Below, one piece after another: positions 23,977 to 35,520 of a stretch of DNA of 48,498 bases. Position numbers and translations under genes: made by a program. Each line of letters opens with the position of its first letter. The stretch's first letter is position 1. The notes beneath the pieces were generated by a model. The model saw nothing but the letters and a program-made list of their open reading frames with translations, was not told the origin of the DNA and made no database searches. The DNA lies in assembly GCF_002026305.1 (NCBI RefSeq), contig NZ_MVAB01000002.1:1-48498 (forward strand). Reading direction: 5' to 3'. The stretch comes from Vagococcus martis (GTDB lineage: Bacteria > Bacillota > Bacilli > Lactobacillales > Vagococcaceae).

Positions 23977-24004
23977 AGTTAACATAATCACCATTTTAAG
24001 AAGC
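23977..24004 (-). other. pdif-like Xer site b, copy 3
   Basis: Identical to 12599-12626. Confidence 0.62.
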
Positions 24005-24068
24005 TGTAGAGGTACCAACGGATTCAACTCGCAAGATTGTGAATCTTAAAAGGTCTACCTCAAAATAA

Positions 24069-24102
24069 AAAAAGAAGCCTTAGAAATAAGGCTTCTTTTT
24101 TT
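24069..24102 (+). terminator. Bidirectional terminator before mob, copy 3
   Basis: Identical to 12691-12724. Confidence 0.88.
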
Positions 24103-24184
24103 ATGAAGATAGTGAAATTTGAAAATCATTTTGAGGGGGTTTTGTTATTTTTAAAATTAATATTACTAGTAACATTAATTTTTT

Positions 24185-25474
24185 TTAGCGAGACATTCCT
24201 CTACTTTTTTGTTGCTCTATCTGTTTTTCTCGTGTGATTAATTGTTTTAACCACGTTGTTAACTGCTGAATCCATTGAGTTAAGCGATTTTCAGGGATAT
24301 ATCGCTTAATTTTATTTTCTTCAAGAGTCTCCTTCCAGTCTGAACACTCATAAGAATCTCGTGGTTTTTCGTCATGCTCGAGTTTGTCTAAAATAATTCG
24401 ACCTTCATATTCTACTTGCGACATAGAAAAGTCAGTTTTTCCCATATCTTTTAATAAACTTTTCAGAACTCTATTGTTGTCCCTTACTTGTAGTGTGTGT
24501 TCTTGTGTTTCTTCTAAGTCTTGCTTCAGATGTCTATTTTCTTGTTTTAAATGATTAATCTGATTGTCACGACCTTCTAATTGGAAGGTGTGTTTCTCTA
24601 TTTTTTCAGTTAAATTTTTGACCTTTTTATTTAGGTTATAATTAGTTTTTTTAGTTAATTCAGCTTCTTTTTGAACCCCACCCATAAACTCTTTTAAATG
24701 AGTTAAATTTTTGGTATCAACAATCGTTTTTCCTAAAAATGTTTTTTCAAATTGATTGGTTAAATGAGTCCATTGATCTTGAACGTCGTACACGTTTTGA
24801 GTCGAGACACCTATATTTTTAACTTCTTTTATTTTTTTATTGATATGCTCTTTTCTTTGAGATAGCTCTGTTTCTTTTTCAGCGATTTCTTTTGCCATTT
24901 TTTTGATGATTTTAACGTCATCAATGCCAATTGTTTGATTGTTTAAAATTCCTTCCTGGTAAATGTGAGGAATTTGTTGTTTGAGATACTTATCCAGGTC
25001 TTGATGAAAAGAAGATAGTTCTTTCCTAGTTAAGACCTCTTTGGCAGAGACTTTCTCACGTTGCTTTTTTTCATCAAAAACAACAGGAATAAAGGCATAA
25101 TGCAAGTGAGGTGTCGTTTCATCATGATGAACGGTTGCTGATAATACATTTTGACTACCGTATCGTTCATTCAGAAAATCAACTGTCGCTTTAAAAAACT
25201 CTTTTTGAGTACTCATTGTCTCTTGTTCAAGTGATTTAGGAAGTGTCACAATCCAGTCAGCCATAACTTTAACGTCAGCACGATTAAAGCAATAGACTTC
25301 AGCTAACCTATTTTTTAACCGTTGATTCATATCGCCTTCTTTATCACACAAATCATAATTCAAATAAGTTCGTTCTGAATCAATATCAGGGTTAGAATGA
25401 TTGGTTGTTTTTCTTTCAATGTGAATGGACAATCCGTTCACAGAACCTTGAGTAAATTTTTCAACGTGAGCCAT
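24185..25474 (-). CDS. mobV: MobV-family relaxase, copy 3
   Basis: Identical to 12807-14096; same ATG after AGGAGG. Confidence 0.95.
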   Translation of the reverse strand: MAHVEKFTQGSVNGLSIHIERKTTNHSNPDIDSERTYLNYDLCDKEGDMNQRLKNRLAEVYCFNRADVKVMADWIVTLPKSLEQETMSTQKEFFKATVDFLNERYGSQNVLSATVHHDETTPHLHYAFIPVVFDEKKQREKVSAKEVLTRKELSSFHQDLDKYLKQQIPHIYQEGILNNQTIGIDDVKIIKKMAKEIAEKETELSQRKEHINKKIKEVKNIGVSTQNVYDVQDQWTHLTNQFEKTFLGKTIVDTKNLTHLKEFMGGVQKEAELTKKTNYNLNKKVKNLTEKIEKHTFQLEGRDNQINHLKQENRHLKQDLEETQEHTLQVRDNNRVLKSLLKDMGKTDFSMSQVEYEGRIILDKLEHDEKPRDSYECSDWKETLEENKIKRYIPENRLTQWIQQLTTWLKQLITREKQIEQQKSRGMSR

Positions 25475-25531
25475 GAGAAAACCTCCTAAATAAGTTGAGT
25501 TCATCATAGCATGGTTAGAAGACCAATTCAA

Positions 25532-25555
25532 TTTGGTATAGCTCGTTATACCAAA
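25532..25555. other. oriT: Candidate oriT inverted repeat, copy 3
   Basis: Identical to 14154-14177. Confidence 0.5.
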
Positions 25556-25777
25556 ATAGATTTTGGCACTCGGTCTGCGACGCATTTCGACTGTTTCCAG
25601 TCGAGCTAAAACGTTCAGATAAAATCGCCTTTAGGCAATTTATGATCTTCTCTTTTTTAGCGTACAGCTGTCCAAATTGTTTCCAATTTAGACTCGCTGC
25701 TTTTTATCTATCAACGGTGGCTAGATTGCCAATGGTTGATAGATAAAAAAAAGAACCTACTAAGGTTCTCTCAAAAT

Positions 25778-26515
25778 CTAAATAGATGTATCTGTAATCA
25801 TGATTTCATAGCCAACCACTTTTCGCCCTCTTTTTTGTGTGGTAACGAAAAATTCGCATGCAATCTTTTCTTCCAATTCTTCGATAGAGCGTGTAATAAC
25901 TTTTTGAAAAAATTGTCCTGCAGGCATACGAGAATCTTTACCTAAAAACCATGACTGCCAACTTTCTAAATCAGCAGAAATAGTTGTATATTTTTCTCTA
26001 CCTCTTCTATGAGATTCCCAAAGCTTTAACATAATTAGTGAATACTTCCCGTTAATTCTAGAAAGTTCATTTAATCTAAAACTATAAAAATGTTCTTTCA
26101 AATCAAAAACTAAAGGAGCAGCATCTTCAGAAAATTTAAATCTAACAACACCATTCTCTAAAAATTTAATTCTAGAAAATAATTGAGTCATTAAAATACC
26201 ACTTACACCATCTTCAACTATAGGTAAATACAAAGCAGTATTTTCATTTAGTTTTTTAAAAGCTTTAGCAATCCTAGTATATGAATCGCCTGAAGTATTA
26301 AGATTAAAATGTTTAATGATTTCCAATGCTGATACTTCATATTCATCATCTAATTTAGAGTCTTTTGTAACATAGCTAAAACAGTAATCAAGAACACGTT
26401 GTTCAAAAGATTTTAAGCCACCAAACGACTTAGCTAAATCATTTCCTTGAACTACTAAGTAATCTTGACGTGCTAATAAATCTTTTATTGCTAGCTCGGC
26501 TTTCTTGTTTTTCAA
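25778..26515 (-). CDS. repB: RepB-type initiator, copy 3
   Basis: Identical to 14400-15137, with the same proposed TTG start. Confidence 0.93.
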   Translation of the reverse strand: MKNKKAELAIKDLLARQDYLVVQGNDLAKSFGGLKSFEQRVLDYCFSYVTKDSKLDDEYEVSALEIIKHFNLNTSGDSYTRIAKAFKKLNENTALYLPIVEDGVSGILMTQLFSRIKFLENGVVRFKFSEDAAPLVFDLKEHFYSFRLNELSRINGKYSLIMLKLWESHRRGREKYTTISADLESWQSWFLGKDSRMPAGQFFQKVITRSIEELEEKIACEFFVTTQKRGRKVVGYEIMITDTSI

Positions 26516-26578
26516 ATTATACACCTCTATTCATCTGATTATGTAATAATACCAAAAAAACAGAATAAATACAAACAA

Positions 26579-26674
26579 GGTATTTATAACGTGGAAAATG
26601 GTATTTATAACGTGGAAAATGGTATTTATAACGTGGAAAATGGTATTTATGACGTGGAAAATGGTATTTATAAC
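26579..26674. repeat. Iterons, copy 3
   Basis: Five repeats at 21-bp steps, identical to 15201-15296. Confidence 0.92.
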
Positions 26675-27083
26675 CTCTGAAAGCATTGATATTAGTGCGT
26701 TTTGAAAGACCCTAAAGTATTTAAAAGTATTTAAAAGTATTCTTTAAAGTATTTACTTAGTAGGATAAGCAATTATTTTTTTAATTTCTTTTGAAAAAAG
26801 TTAACTAAAAAACAATTAAAAAAGGAGTGAGAGAAAACCACTCTCACATTTTACTTGCAGCAGTCGCTATACGCTCCTTTGCTAAAAAAATAAAACCTTT
26901 CTTTAAAGGATTCTTTTTATATGCTTAAAAACGAGTTTTAAGAGCTTTTAAGCATAAACTAGATAAATACGTTATACTTTCTTTAAAACGTCTTACAGAC
27001 GGTCAGGGCAAGCCCTAACAACCCAAAAGCAGATAAAGAGTATTAAGATATTAGTTATTCTTTCTGAAGGAGTTACTATTAAG

Positions 27084-27536
27084 ATGAAAAATGAAGAATA
27101 TAAAACAATAAAAGAACTAGCAGATGACTTAGGTGTGACCAAACAAACAGTCCAATATCATTACAAATCTTTTGCCGACAAAGAAACAGTATTAAGCGAC
27201 AAAGGAGCGATATTGTTAGATAACCGTTTACAATCACTTTTGTCAGAAAAAATCGGCAAAAAGAATATAGAGAAACCGACAAAAGAATCAGCAAACTATA
27301 CAGCAAAGAAACAATTAATATCTAAAGAATTAGAACTTTTAAAAGAAGAATTGAATAATAAAGATGAGATAATAACTGAATTATTAGAGAGTCAGAAAAA
27401 TCTTCAAAAATTACTAGATCAGCAACAGGTTTTAACATTGCAAGCTAATCAAAAAATAGAGCAATTAGAAATGAACCTAGCAGAATCTGAGGAAAAAGAA
27501 AAATTATCTTTATGGCAACGTTTATTTAGAAAATAA
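27084..27536 (+). CDS. DUF536-family protein, copy 3
   Basis: Identical to 15706-16158. Confidence 0.85.
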   Translation: MKNEEYKTIKELADDLGVTKQTVQYHYKSFADKETVLSDKGAILLDNRLQSLLSEKIGKKNIEKPTKESANYTAKKQLISKELELLKEELNNKDEIITELLESQKNLQKLLDQQQVLTLQANQKIEQLEMNLAESEEKEKLSLWQRLFRK

Positions 27537-27605
27537 GATTCTCGCAAATATGATATATTATTAATGGCACTTAGCCCATTTCATTTTGAAAGGGGTGCTA
27601 GATAC

Positions 27606-27716
27606 ATGCTTGATAACATATTCTCGTTATTCATCACGACTGTTTTTACAACAGTAACAACAGTTATAACTAAAAAGTTATTAAATCGTTGGTTTGACGA
27701 TAAAGATGATGAATAA
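27606..27716 (+). CDS. Fst-like type I toxin (36 aa), copy 3
   Basis: Same protein as 16229-16339. The G-run of its ribosome site has four G instead of five. Confidence 0.85.
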   Translation: MLDNIFSLFITTVFTTVTTVITKKLLNRWFDDKDDE

Positions 27717-27760
27717 AGGCATGAGTGCCAACAAACCCACTCGTTAGAGTCGCACTAACG

Positions 27761-27834
27761 AAAAAAAAAGCCACTACCTGTGATGAGGTAGTGGCTTTTG
27801 TGCTAGATACACTAACACATATTCTCGTTTTCGC
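27761..27834 (-). ncRNA. Antisense antitoxin RNA, copy 3
   Basis: Identical promoter, direct repeats and terminator to 16384-16457. Confidence 0.85.
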
Positions 27835-27905
27835 ACCTTCATTATATCATGACTTTAAATTTCAATCAAAATACTTAATTTAAAGTTACTGGTAATATTA
27901 AAAGT

Positions 27906-27933
27906 GACTAACATAAATCAAATTATACCTAGT
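27906..27933 (-). other. pdif-like Xer site c, copy 3
   Basis: Identical to 16529-16556. Confidence 0.73.
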
Positions 27934-28027
27934 GAAATCAAAGACAATCAAACTTGTACTTGATTATTACAATCTGTTTATATATAATCAAGTATGAACT
28001 TGAATGAGTGATTTTGGAGGAATAAAC

Positions 28028-28390
28028 GTGACAAATGAAATATGTGAGATTACTTGTATTCATGAGGAGCAAGTAACTAATTCAAAAGAGAGATTAAAAA
28101 ATACTAATAGCAAAGATCTAAGTTCTTTATTTAAAATTTTATCAGATGAAAATAGATTCAAAATATTACATGCTTTAGCTTATGAAGATCAACTATGTGT
28201 ATGTGACGTAGCCAATATTATTGGAGCAACTATGGCAAATACATCACATCATTTGCAATCATTAAAAAAATTAGGTGTTGTAGATAGTAAAAAAATAGGC
28301 AAATTAGTTTATTATTTTAGTTCTGATGATAGGATTGTTGAATTGATAAATTTAGGAAAACAACTAGAACAGGGTGATAGCTATGAGTAA
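28028..28390 (+). CDS. cadC: CadC metal-sensing repressor, copy 3
   Basis: Identical to 16651-17013. Confidence 0.94.
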   Translation: MTNEICEITCIHEEQVTNSKERLKNTNSKDLSSLFKILSDENRFKILHALAYEDQLCVCDVANIIGATMANTSHHLQSLKKLGVVDSKKIGKLVYYFSSDDRIVELINLGKQLEQGDSYE

Positions 28391-30500
28391 AGAAACTTCT
28401 AGTAAAACATATCGAGTAGAGGGATTAAGCTGTACGAATTGTGCTGCTAAATTTGAAAAAAATGTTAAAAGTATTGAAGGTGTAACAGATGCAAAAGTAA
28501 ACTTTGGTGCTGGAAAAATTAAAGTTGAGGGAACATCTTCCATTCAAGAAATTAAGTCTGCTGGAGCTTTTGAAAATCTAATTATTCAAGATGAGGACAA
28601 TCAAGAATCTGAAGGGGGACAGAAAGACTCTTTCTTGAAACGTAATTGGAAATTAGTTATTTCAGTAATATTAATAGCGATAGCTTTTTATTTTAGAGCT
28701 ACTGTAGGCGAGAATGATATCATAACTAAAAGCTTATTTATATCAGCCATCGTTATTGGTGGATTTAGTTTATTTACAGAAGGAATTAAGGATTTACTTA
28801 AATTAAACTTTTCAATGGAAGTTTTAATGACAGTAGCAATTATAGGCGCATCAATTATAGGTGAATGGGCTGAAGGTTCTATTGTAGTTATCTTATTCGC
28901 TGTTAGTGAAGCCCTTGAACGATTTTCAATGGATAGAGCAAGACAATCTATTCGTTCGTTAATGGATATAGCACCAAAAGAAGCTTTGATTAGAAGAAAT
29001 AACGAAGAAAAAATGATAAATGTTTCTGATATTCAAATAGGAGATATTATGATTATTAAACCAGGGCAAAAAATAGCTATGGATGGGGTAGTCATTAAAG
29101 GACATTCTGCTGTTAATCAAGCAGCAATAACGGGTGAGTCTGTTCCAATTGAAAAACAAATTAAGGACGAAATTTTTGCAGGAACTTTAAATAAAGAGGG
29201 AATTTTAGAAGTGGAAGTGACTAAACATGTTAATGATACAACCATTGCTAAAATCATTCATTTAGTGGAAGAAGCACAAGGAGAACGAGCACCTGCACAA
29301 GCATTCGTTGATAACTTTGCTAAATACTATACCCCTTCTATCATGGCTATTTCGGCTTTAATTATCATTATTCCACCATTGTTTTTTGGTGGTGATTGGA
29401 ATAAGTGGTTGTACCAGGGTTTATCACTATTAGTAGTTGGTTGTCCTTGTTCATTAGTTATCTCAACACCTGTTTCAATCGTTTCAGCTATTGGAAATTC
29501 AGCTAAAAATGGTGTGCTGGTAAAAGGAGGTATTTATCTCGAAGAAATCGGAGGATTAAAAGCAATCGCTTTTGATAAAACAGGGACTTTAACCAAAGGA
29601 ACGCCTTCTGTAACAGACTTTGTTGTAAGTGACACAAATCAAGAAAATCAGTACTTATCTATCATTTCAGCGTTAGAAATACTTTCTCAACATCCTTTAG
29701 CTTCAGCCATTCTTAAAGAAGCTGATAGAAGAGAGTCAAACTATCAAATGATCGATATTATGAATTTTAAATCAGTAACTGGTAAAGGAATTAAAGGTGA
29801 TTATCAAGGTACAACTTATTTTGTTGGAAGTCCTAAATTATTTGATTCAGAATTAATTAGGCAAGCTAGTGTCATGAAAAATTATGAGAAGTTACAAGAG
29901 CAAGGAAAAACCGTCATGATTTTTGGAACAGCACAAAATATTTTGGCAATTATCGCAGTTGCTGATGAATTAAGAAAGTCAAGTTCAGAAGTAATCGCTA
30001 AGCTTCATCAGTTAGGTATTGAACATACAATTATGTTAACTGGTGACAATATCAGAACAGCTAAATCAATTGGAGAACAAGTTGGTGTGACAGACATTAA
30101 AGGTGATTTAATGCCACAAGATAAGTTAGATTATATTAAAGAGCTTAAAGAAAAGTATGGAAAAGTGGCTATGGTAGGAGACGGAGTAAATGATGCTCCT
30201 GCGTTAGCATCAGCAACTGTTGGGATTGCAATGGGTGGGGCTGGAACGGACACTGCTTTAGAAACAGCTGATGTTGCCTTAATGGGTGATGATTTACAAA
30301 AGTTACCGTTTATTGTTAATCTTAGTCGAAAAACATTAAAAATTATAAAACAAAATATTACTTTCTCTTTAAGCATTAAATTCTTAGCTTTATTGCTAAT
30401 TATTCCAGGATGGTTATCACTTTGGATTGCTATTGTTGCAGATATGGGAGCAACTTTATTAGTAACACTTAATGGATTGAGATTGATGAAACAGAAGTAA
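28383..30500 (+). CDS. cadA: CadA Cd/Zn/Pb ATPase, copy 3
   Basis: Identical to 17006-19123. Confidence 0.96.
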   Translation: MSKETSSKTYRVEGLSCTNCAAKFEKNVKSIEGVTDAKVNFGAGKIKVEGTSSIQEIKSAGAFENLIIQDEDNQESEGGQKDSFLKRNWKLVISVILIAIAFYFRATVGENDIITKSLFISAIVIGGFSLFTEGIKDLLKLNFSMEVLMTVAIIGASIIGEWAEGSIVVILFAVSEALERFSMDRARQSIRSLMDIAPKEALIRRNNEEKMINVSDIQIGDIMIIKPGQKIAMDGVVIKGHSAVNQAAITGESVPIEKQIKDEIFAGTLNKEGILEVEVTKHVNDTTIAKIIHLVEEAQGERAPAQAFVDNFAKYYTPSIMAISALIIIIPPLFFGGDWNKWLYQGLSLLVVGCPCSLVISTPVSIVSAIGNSAKNGVLVKGGIYLEEIGGLKAIAFDKTGTLTKGTPSVTDFVVSDTNQENQYLSIISALEILSQHPLASAILKEADRRESNYQMIDIMNFKSVTGKGIKGDYQGTTYFVGSPKLFDSELIRQASVMKNYEKLQEQGKTVMIFGTAQNILAIIAVADELRKSSSEVIAKLHQLGIEHTIMLTGDNIRTAKSIGEQVGVTDIKGDLMPQDKLDYIKELKEKYGKVAMVGDGVNDAPALASATVGIAMGGAGTDTALETADVALMGDDLQKLPFIVNLSRKTLKIIKQNITFSLSIKFLALLLIIPGWLSLWIAIVADMGATLLVTLNGLRLMKQK

Positions 30501-30521
30501 GAAATAGTTATTTATCTCGTT

Positions 30522-30550
30522 GATTAACATAATCAAATATTATACGAAGT
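30522..30550 (-). other. pdif-like Xer site d, copy 3
   Basis: Identical to 19145-19173. Confidence 0.77.
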
Positions 30551-30650
30551 AAAAAGACCTCAACAAGGAACTGACCCCAAAAGATGAGACAAATATAAAA
30601 ACACCCCTGTTGAATTCATGTAAAATGAATTTAACGGAGGTGTATTTTTT

Positions 30651-30976
30651 ATGGTTAAAAGGATTGCTTATCCAGTAGAAGTAAAAGAAGAAGCTATAAA
30701 AATGAAACTTGAAGGTAAAAACAACATCAGAAATTATGAATAAACTCAACATTCGGAATAAAACTCAGGTGAAAACATGGTGGAAATGGTATAGAAATGG
30801 AGAATCTTATCGATTCTCTCAAGGTGTGGGAAAACAATATACTTATGGAAAAGGTAATGAACACTTTTCGCCTTTAGAAGTTCTAGAAAGAGAAAACAAG
30901 TACTTGAAACAGGAAATTGATGTTTTTAAAAAAATACAAGGAGTTGGAAAGGATGTGGAAAAAGAAGTATTCATAA
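30651..30976 (+). pseudogene. Transposase OrfA, frameshifted copy
   Basis: An extra A at about 30717 breaks OrfA. A second extra base at about 30926 puts its tail in frame with OrfB, mimicking the natural frameshift product. Confidence 0.85.
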
Positions 30977-31799
30977 ATTTAGTTGATTCTTATAAAGGAA
31001 AACTATCTATAACATGGTTATGTCACTATTTTAGGATAGCTAGAAGTACTTACTATCGTTGGTCTAAGAAAGAATATGTTGCCGATAATCGAATTAAAAT
31101 GATTTGAGCAGCTGTGTAAAGAAAACAAGTTCACTTATGGTTATCGAAAAATCACTTTTTTACTTCGTAAAAAGATAAAAGTGAATCATAAAGTTGTTCA
31201 GCGTATTATGCAAAAATATGGATGGAGTTGTCAGGTGAAAATAAAGAAAGAAAAACGTCCAGGTTCTATTTATTTTAAAACTACTAATATAATTGATAGA
31301 GACTTTAGTTCAAGTAAGCCACTAGAAAAACTAAACAACAGACATCACTTATCTTGATTATGGTCCTAAAAGACTCTATCTTTCTAGCATTATGGATTTG
31401 TTTAATGGAGAAATACTTTCTTATACAATAAGTGAAAAACAGGACATATCTTGTGTTTTAGACACACTAAATAAATTACCTAAACTTCCAGATAAATGTA
31501 TACTTCATTCGGATCAAGGTTCTGTGTATACTTCATATGCTTATTATCACGCAACAAAAGAAAAGAGCATTACCAGAAGTATGTCCCGAAAAGGGACTCC
31601 TGCAGATAATGCTCCAATAGAATCGTTTCATTCCATCCTAAAGTCTGAAACGTTCTCATTACACCCAGAGCTTGGAAGCTCTACAATTAGTGTAATTGAA
31701 ACTGTACAAAATTTCATCAACTATTATAATAAAGAAAGAATTCAACAAAAATACGACTACTTATCTCCAGTTGACTATCGGAAAAAAGTAATCGCATAG
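30955..31799 (+). pseudogene. Transposase OrfB, frameshifted copy
   Basis: Extra bases at about 31105 (GATTTGAGC) and 31335 (CTAAACAAC) split the frame. The part from 31392 to the end, with the second Asp and the Glu, is open. Confidence 0.87.
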
Positions 31800-31853
31800 G
31801 TGTTTTTATTACTGTCTCATTTTAGGGGTTCAGTCCCACAATTATGAGGTCTT

Positions 31854-32129
31854 TTATTTATATATGTCTCTACGATGACCGATTTCTAAAACTAGAATCG
31901 TTATAGTGTCATCATCTATGTTTGCCAACAAACGATAATCTCCTATTCTATATCGCCATTGCCCACTTTTATTACCTACTAATCCTTTTCCGTGAGCTCG
32001 AGGAGAATCAGTTCCTTCTAAGTTCTTAGAAATCCAAGATAATATAAGTCTAGCTTGATGTTTATCCATCTTTTTTAGTGATTTTTGAGCATTTTTTTCA
32101 TACCGAACGGTGTATTTTTTATCCATCAT
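31854..32129 (-). CDS. relE: RelE/ParE-family toxin, copy 3
   Basis: Identical to 20473-20748. Confidence 0.88.
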   Translation of the reverse strand: MMDKKYTVRYEKNAQKSLKKMDKHQARLILSWISKNLEGTDSPRAHGKGLVGNKSGQWRYRIGDYRLLANIDDDTITILVLEIGHRRDIYK

Positions 32130-32349
32130 AATCCTAATTCTAGAAGCATATCTTTATGTGAGATACTTTCGTCACTTAATTCATGAGCTTTCATTGCTTT
32201 TTTCATATAAAGCCATATCAATTTGATCTTCCAGCCCCTCTAATAATTTAGTCCTAGCCAATTCTGATAAACTTAATCCATTTAAATCAAGCCATAGATT
32301 GAATAAATAATTTTTCCTCATCCGTAACTCTAAATGTAACAGTACTCAT
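32126..32349 (-). pseudogene. relB: RelB-type antitoxin, frameshifted copy
   Basis: Two inserted bases (T-run at about 32203 and an A at about 32289). A lone intact toxin would be harmful, which supports sequence error rather than true loss. Confidence 0.82.
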
Positions 32350-32427
32350 ATAAAAAACCTCCTTGTGTACATTTGTTTTTACATTCTTATTGTATTACAA
32401 ATGTATACAAGGAGTCAAATTTATAAT

Positions 32428-32455
32428 AGTTAACATAAATCAAGTTATACGGAGT
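32428..32455 (-). other. pdif-like Xer site e, copy 3
   Basis: Identical to 21044-21071. Confidence 0.75.
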
Positions 32456-33009
32456 TCATAGTTTTGAAGTGACGTTAATATGGGCATTGTATAAATGAAC
32501 TATATCACTTAGGTAAATAGCTACCTTTCAGAAGCATAAGGGTGGATTTTGTTATATGCCAGTAATAAGTAAATCTTGATAATAATTAAATAAAACAACC
32601 TCATAATAATCGTCACGTAAGGATATACTTTTAAAAATAGGATATCTACTATATCTTTTAATTGTTTTTTACTTCTAGATCTAAATTAGGGTAAAATGAA
32701 ATCAATTTTTTTTCTAGCACATTTTCTTCTATGCTTAAAATTTTTGATAATTCTTTTATACTAAAACTTATTTTATTTGAAAAAACTATAAGCGATAGTA
32801 TTTACCAAAATAATAGATAATAAATCTATTTGAAGTTGAGTATAATTTTCTATGATTTTATATATTGTTTTTTCATATTCTCTATTTATGATTTCATCAT
32901 CTAAATTTATTTTAATAATTTCTTTATCATAATGAGTTATATCATTGCGATTGAAATTATTCCTAGCGCATATAAAGTTAATAAAATTTAGAGAATCTTC
33001 ATCAGTCAT
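32456..33009 (-). pseudogene. 183-aa protein, frameshifted copy
   Basis: Indels at about 32527, 32560, 32665 and 32782 leave 78 open codons from the start. Confidence 0.8.
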
Positions 33010-33015
33010 TGTAGG

Positions 33016-33276
33016 TTAGGAATAGTCGCCTAGGTTTTGATTTGGTTAAAATAAACCCAATGTCTTCTGCATGCCAAATAAAATCTTTTTCTAAAGCTAG
33101 TGCTTCATCTTCTAGCAACCCATCAATAAATATTTTTGATACACAACCTCTTTTATTCGCAATTCTATCATGGCTGAGTTCCTATTATTGTTGTTAAGTC
33201 TACCTCCAGACCCCTTTCCAATATAAAATAAAGTACCATCATCAGTGTAGTGACCATAAACATAATATCTATACAT
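33016..33276 (-). pseudogene. GIY-YIG-like protein, frameshifted copy
   Basis: A T inserted at about 33041 and GG lost at about 33173. Confidence 0.72.
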
Positions 33277-33349
33277 AATAAGTCCCCTTTTAGAAAGATT
33301 ATATCAAACAAGTTCTCTAGAACGTTTCTTAAGACTCAAAAATTATCAT

Positions 33350-33378
33350 GATTTACATAACTGGTTAGTATACCAAGT
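33350..33378 (-). other. pdif-like Xer site f, copy 3
   Basis: Identical to 21963-21991. Confidence 0.72.
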
Positions 33379-33500
33379 TAACTTATTATCATATTTTGAA
33401 GTCAAAATAGCTTTACATTGCTATAATATCAATAAATGTAAGCTATCTTTGATGGAGGATACATAGAATATAACTAAGTAATGAGTAAAGGAGAACGGAA

Positions 33501-33929
33501 ATGAATATTGGAGAAACAATAAAAATTAAACGTAAAGATTTGAAGTTAACTCAAGATGAAACTGGCAGAAAAATTCATGTATCGAGACAAACAATATCTA
33601 GTTGGGCAGAATTCTAAAAGTTTACCTGACGTCACAAGTTTAATTTTATTGAGCGATGTTTATGAAATCTCTTTAGATGAATTAATAAAGGAGTATATTA
33701 CTATGATTAAGAAATTGGAAGTTAAAGAAAGCAAAGAAGGACTAAATTCAAAATTTATAATTAACAATGTATTAAATCTATTATTACTTATACTGATGCA
33801 ATATTAAAAAAATATAGGCTTACAATAGTTTCGTTCTTTTTTTATTACAGTGATAATTTTGGTAAATACAGTACCAGTTATAGTTGAGGCTATCAAATAT
33901 AAAAAGATTTCTGAAAAAACAAAAAATAG
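33501..33929 (+). pseudogene. 142-aa XRE regulator, frameshifted copy
   Basis: Base changes at about 33560-33610 and 33690 break the HTH frame. Confidence 0.8.
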
Positions 33930-33943
33930 TTATTTAACTGTTA

Positions 33944-33972
33944 GGTAGACATAATCTGATATTATTCTTAGT
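33944..33972 (-). other. pdif-like Xer site g, copy 3
   Basis: Identical to 22558-22586. Confidence 0.65.
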
Positions 33973-34085
33973 TGAAAATACTATTAAATCAATAAAGGAA
34001 AAGACTTTCTAATGACTTTTACAGCAATATGAAATAGATTAGAAAGAGAAATAAAAACTCAAATGATAAATTGTAGTGAAGATAA

Positions 34086-34607
34086 ATGACAATAGGGCAA
34101 GTGTTGAAAGAGAAACGGAAAGAGTATCAATTAACTCAAGAGCAATTGGCTGAAAAAATATATGTAACAAATAGGACAGTATCTAATTGGGAAACTGGTA
34201 AAACAACTCCTGATATTGATAGTCTCATTCGACTATCTGCTCTATTTGATTTATCTTTGGATAACTTATTATTGGAGGGATCAGATATCGTGGAAAACAT
34301 CAAAAAAATTGAAGCTGCTAAAATCGCAAAAAAATACTTTACTTTCAGTTGGTTAACTAACATAGTTTTTGTTTTAATACTAGGCACACAAAAATTATAT
34401 GGTGATTTATCAACTGTAGCTTTTGTTTTACTAACTCTTGGAATTATTTTAAATAGTTTCACTATGTTTTATTTTGCTAAAGAAGTGAAAGTAACAAATG
34501 AGAATAAAAGCCCATATCAGATATTAAAAACTGAAAATAAATGGTTGTTGATTCCAGTAATATTAATATTAGTTTTAGTATTATGGCTTACCCTTTTTGC
34601 TAGGTGA
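34086..34607 (+). CDS. XRE regulator with membrane tail (173 aa), copy 4
   Basis: Identical to 11323-11844 in protein. One G is missing from its ribosome site (GTAGTGAAG). Confidence 0.87.
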   Translation: MTIGQVLKEKRKEYQLTQEQLAEKIYVTNRTVSNWETGKTTPDIDSLIRLSALFDLSLDNLLLEGSDIVENIKKIEAAKIAKKYFTFSWLTNIVFVLILGTQKLYGDLSTVAFVLLTLGIILNSFTMFYFAKEVKVTNENKSPYQILKTENKWLLIPVILILVLVLWLTLFAR

Positions 34608-34619
34608 TTAATTCCATTT

Positions 34620-34652
34620 AAAAGCCCTCAGAATCGATTCTGAGGGCTTTTT
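34620..34652 (+). terminator. Terminator after the 173-aa XRE gene, copy 4
   Basis: Identical to 11857-11889. Confidence 0.88.
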
Positions 34653-34698
34653 ATCAATTGTTTGGACATTCCTAGCAGATACTTGAAAAATCATTCTA

Positions 34699-34726
34699 GG
34701 TTCACATAATGGCAATTATACGATGT
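34699..34726 (-). other. pdif-like Xer site h, copy 4
   Basis: Identical to 11936-11963. Confidence 0.75.
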
Positions 34727-35005
34727 TCATTTTAAAAGCATAAAGATAGATAAGCATAGTAAAATTAACCCAATTATCAAAACGATAACAGCAGTTGATT
34801 TTCCTATATTTTTATCTGTTTCATTAGGTTTATCAGAGTTCCTGACTAAATTTGCCCAGCTTAAATCTTTTTTTACACCCAATTGATAAGATATATAAAA
34901 TAAAATAAAACTTAAAATAAGGAATGTATATTTTGTAGGTACATTAAAAATAGCTATTAATATAAAAAACAAAAAATTAGCTAAAATACAATTACCCTCC
35001 GTCAT
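34727..35005 (-). pseudogene. Small membrane protein, copy with damaged 5' end
   Basis: The C-terminal two thirds match 11964-12242. The first 15 or so codons and the ribosome site are garbled at 34950-35005, where about 35 bases differ or are missing. An open frame survives by chance. Confidence 0.7.
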
Positions 35006-35024
35006 GGTGTACTAAATCAAGGTT

Positions 35025-35051
35025 AGTTTACATAACTGGTGATTATGAAGT
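35025..35051 (-). other. pdif-like Xer site a, copy 4 (2 bp missing)
   Basis: Left arm intact; right arm reads TTATGAAGT, lacking AC. Confidence 0.65.
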
Positions 35052-35102
35052 TACTTTTTGATATTATGGTACAATAAATAAAAAAAGAATGGAGAGATTT
35101 TT

Positions 35103-35300
35103 ATGTCAGAAAAAGAATTATTAAAATCAGAAAAGCTCCGAATAAAAAATGATAAATTACGTGCAAAAGGTAAACCCTTTGAAAGGTTCAAACCCAATGG
35201 TTAATACTGGAATGGTTGGAATTAACAAAGCGAACATAGGAATTACAGATAAAAACAATTCAAATTATATGGCGAATCCCAATTTTAAAAAGAGAATTAG
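35103..35300 (+). pseudogene. 66-aa protein, frameshifted copy
   Basis: Loss of GA in AAAGACCC at about 35174, and one A near the end. Confidence 0.75.
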
Positions 35301-35314
35301 TTATTTAATACCTT

Positions 35315-35342
35315 AGTTAACATAATCACCATTTTAAGAAGC
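35315..35342 (-). other. pdif-like Xer site b, copy 4
   Basis: Identical to 12599-12626. Confidence 0.62.
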
Positions 35343-35404
35343 TGTAGAGGTACCAACGGATTCAACTCGCAAGATTGTGAATCTTAAAAGGTCTACCTCA
35401 AATA

Positions 35405-35438
35405 AAAAAAGAAGCCTTAGAAATAAGGCTTCTTTTTT
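35405..35438 (+). terminator. Bidirectional terminator before mob, copy 4
   Basis: As at 12691-12724 with one T fewer. Confidence 0.85.
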
Positions 35439-35520
35439 ATGAAGATAGTGAAATTTGAAAATCATTTTGAGGGGGTTTTGTTATTTTAAAATTAATATTA
35501 CTAGTAAACATTAATTTTTT

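Larger units (their letters stand above)
30567..31837 (+). mobile_element. IS3-family insertion sequence, copy 3 (with indels)
   Basis: Four bases longer than copy 2 through single-base insertions. Same ends and ACAA duplication. Confidence 0.88.
22675..34060 (+). repeat. Plasmid unit, copy 3 (clean to about 30.7 kb)
   Basis: Same gene order as copy 2. The offset is 11378 bp up to the Fst locus and 11377 bp after it. Single-base insertions in homopolymers begin in the insertion sequence at about 30.7 kb. Confidence 0.97.
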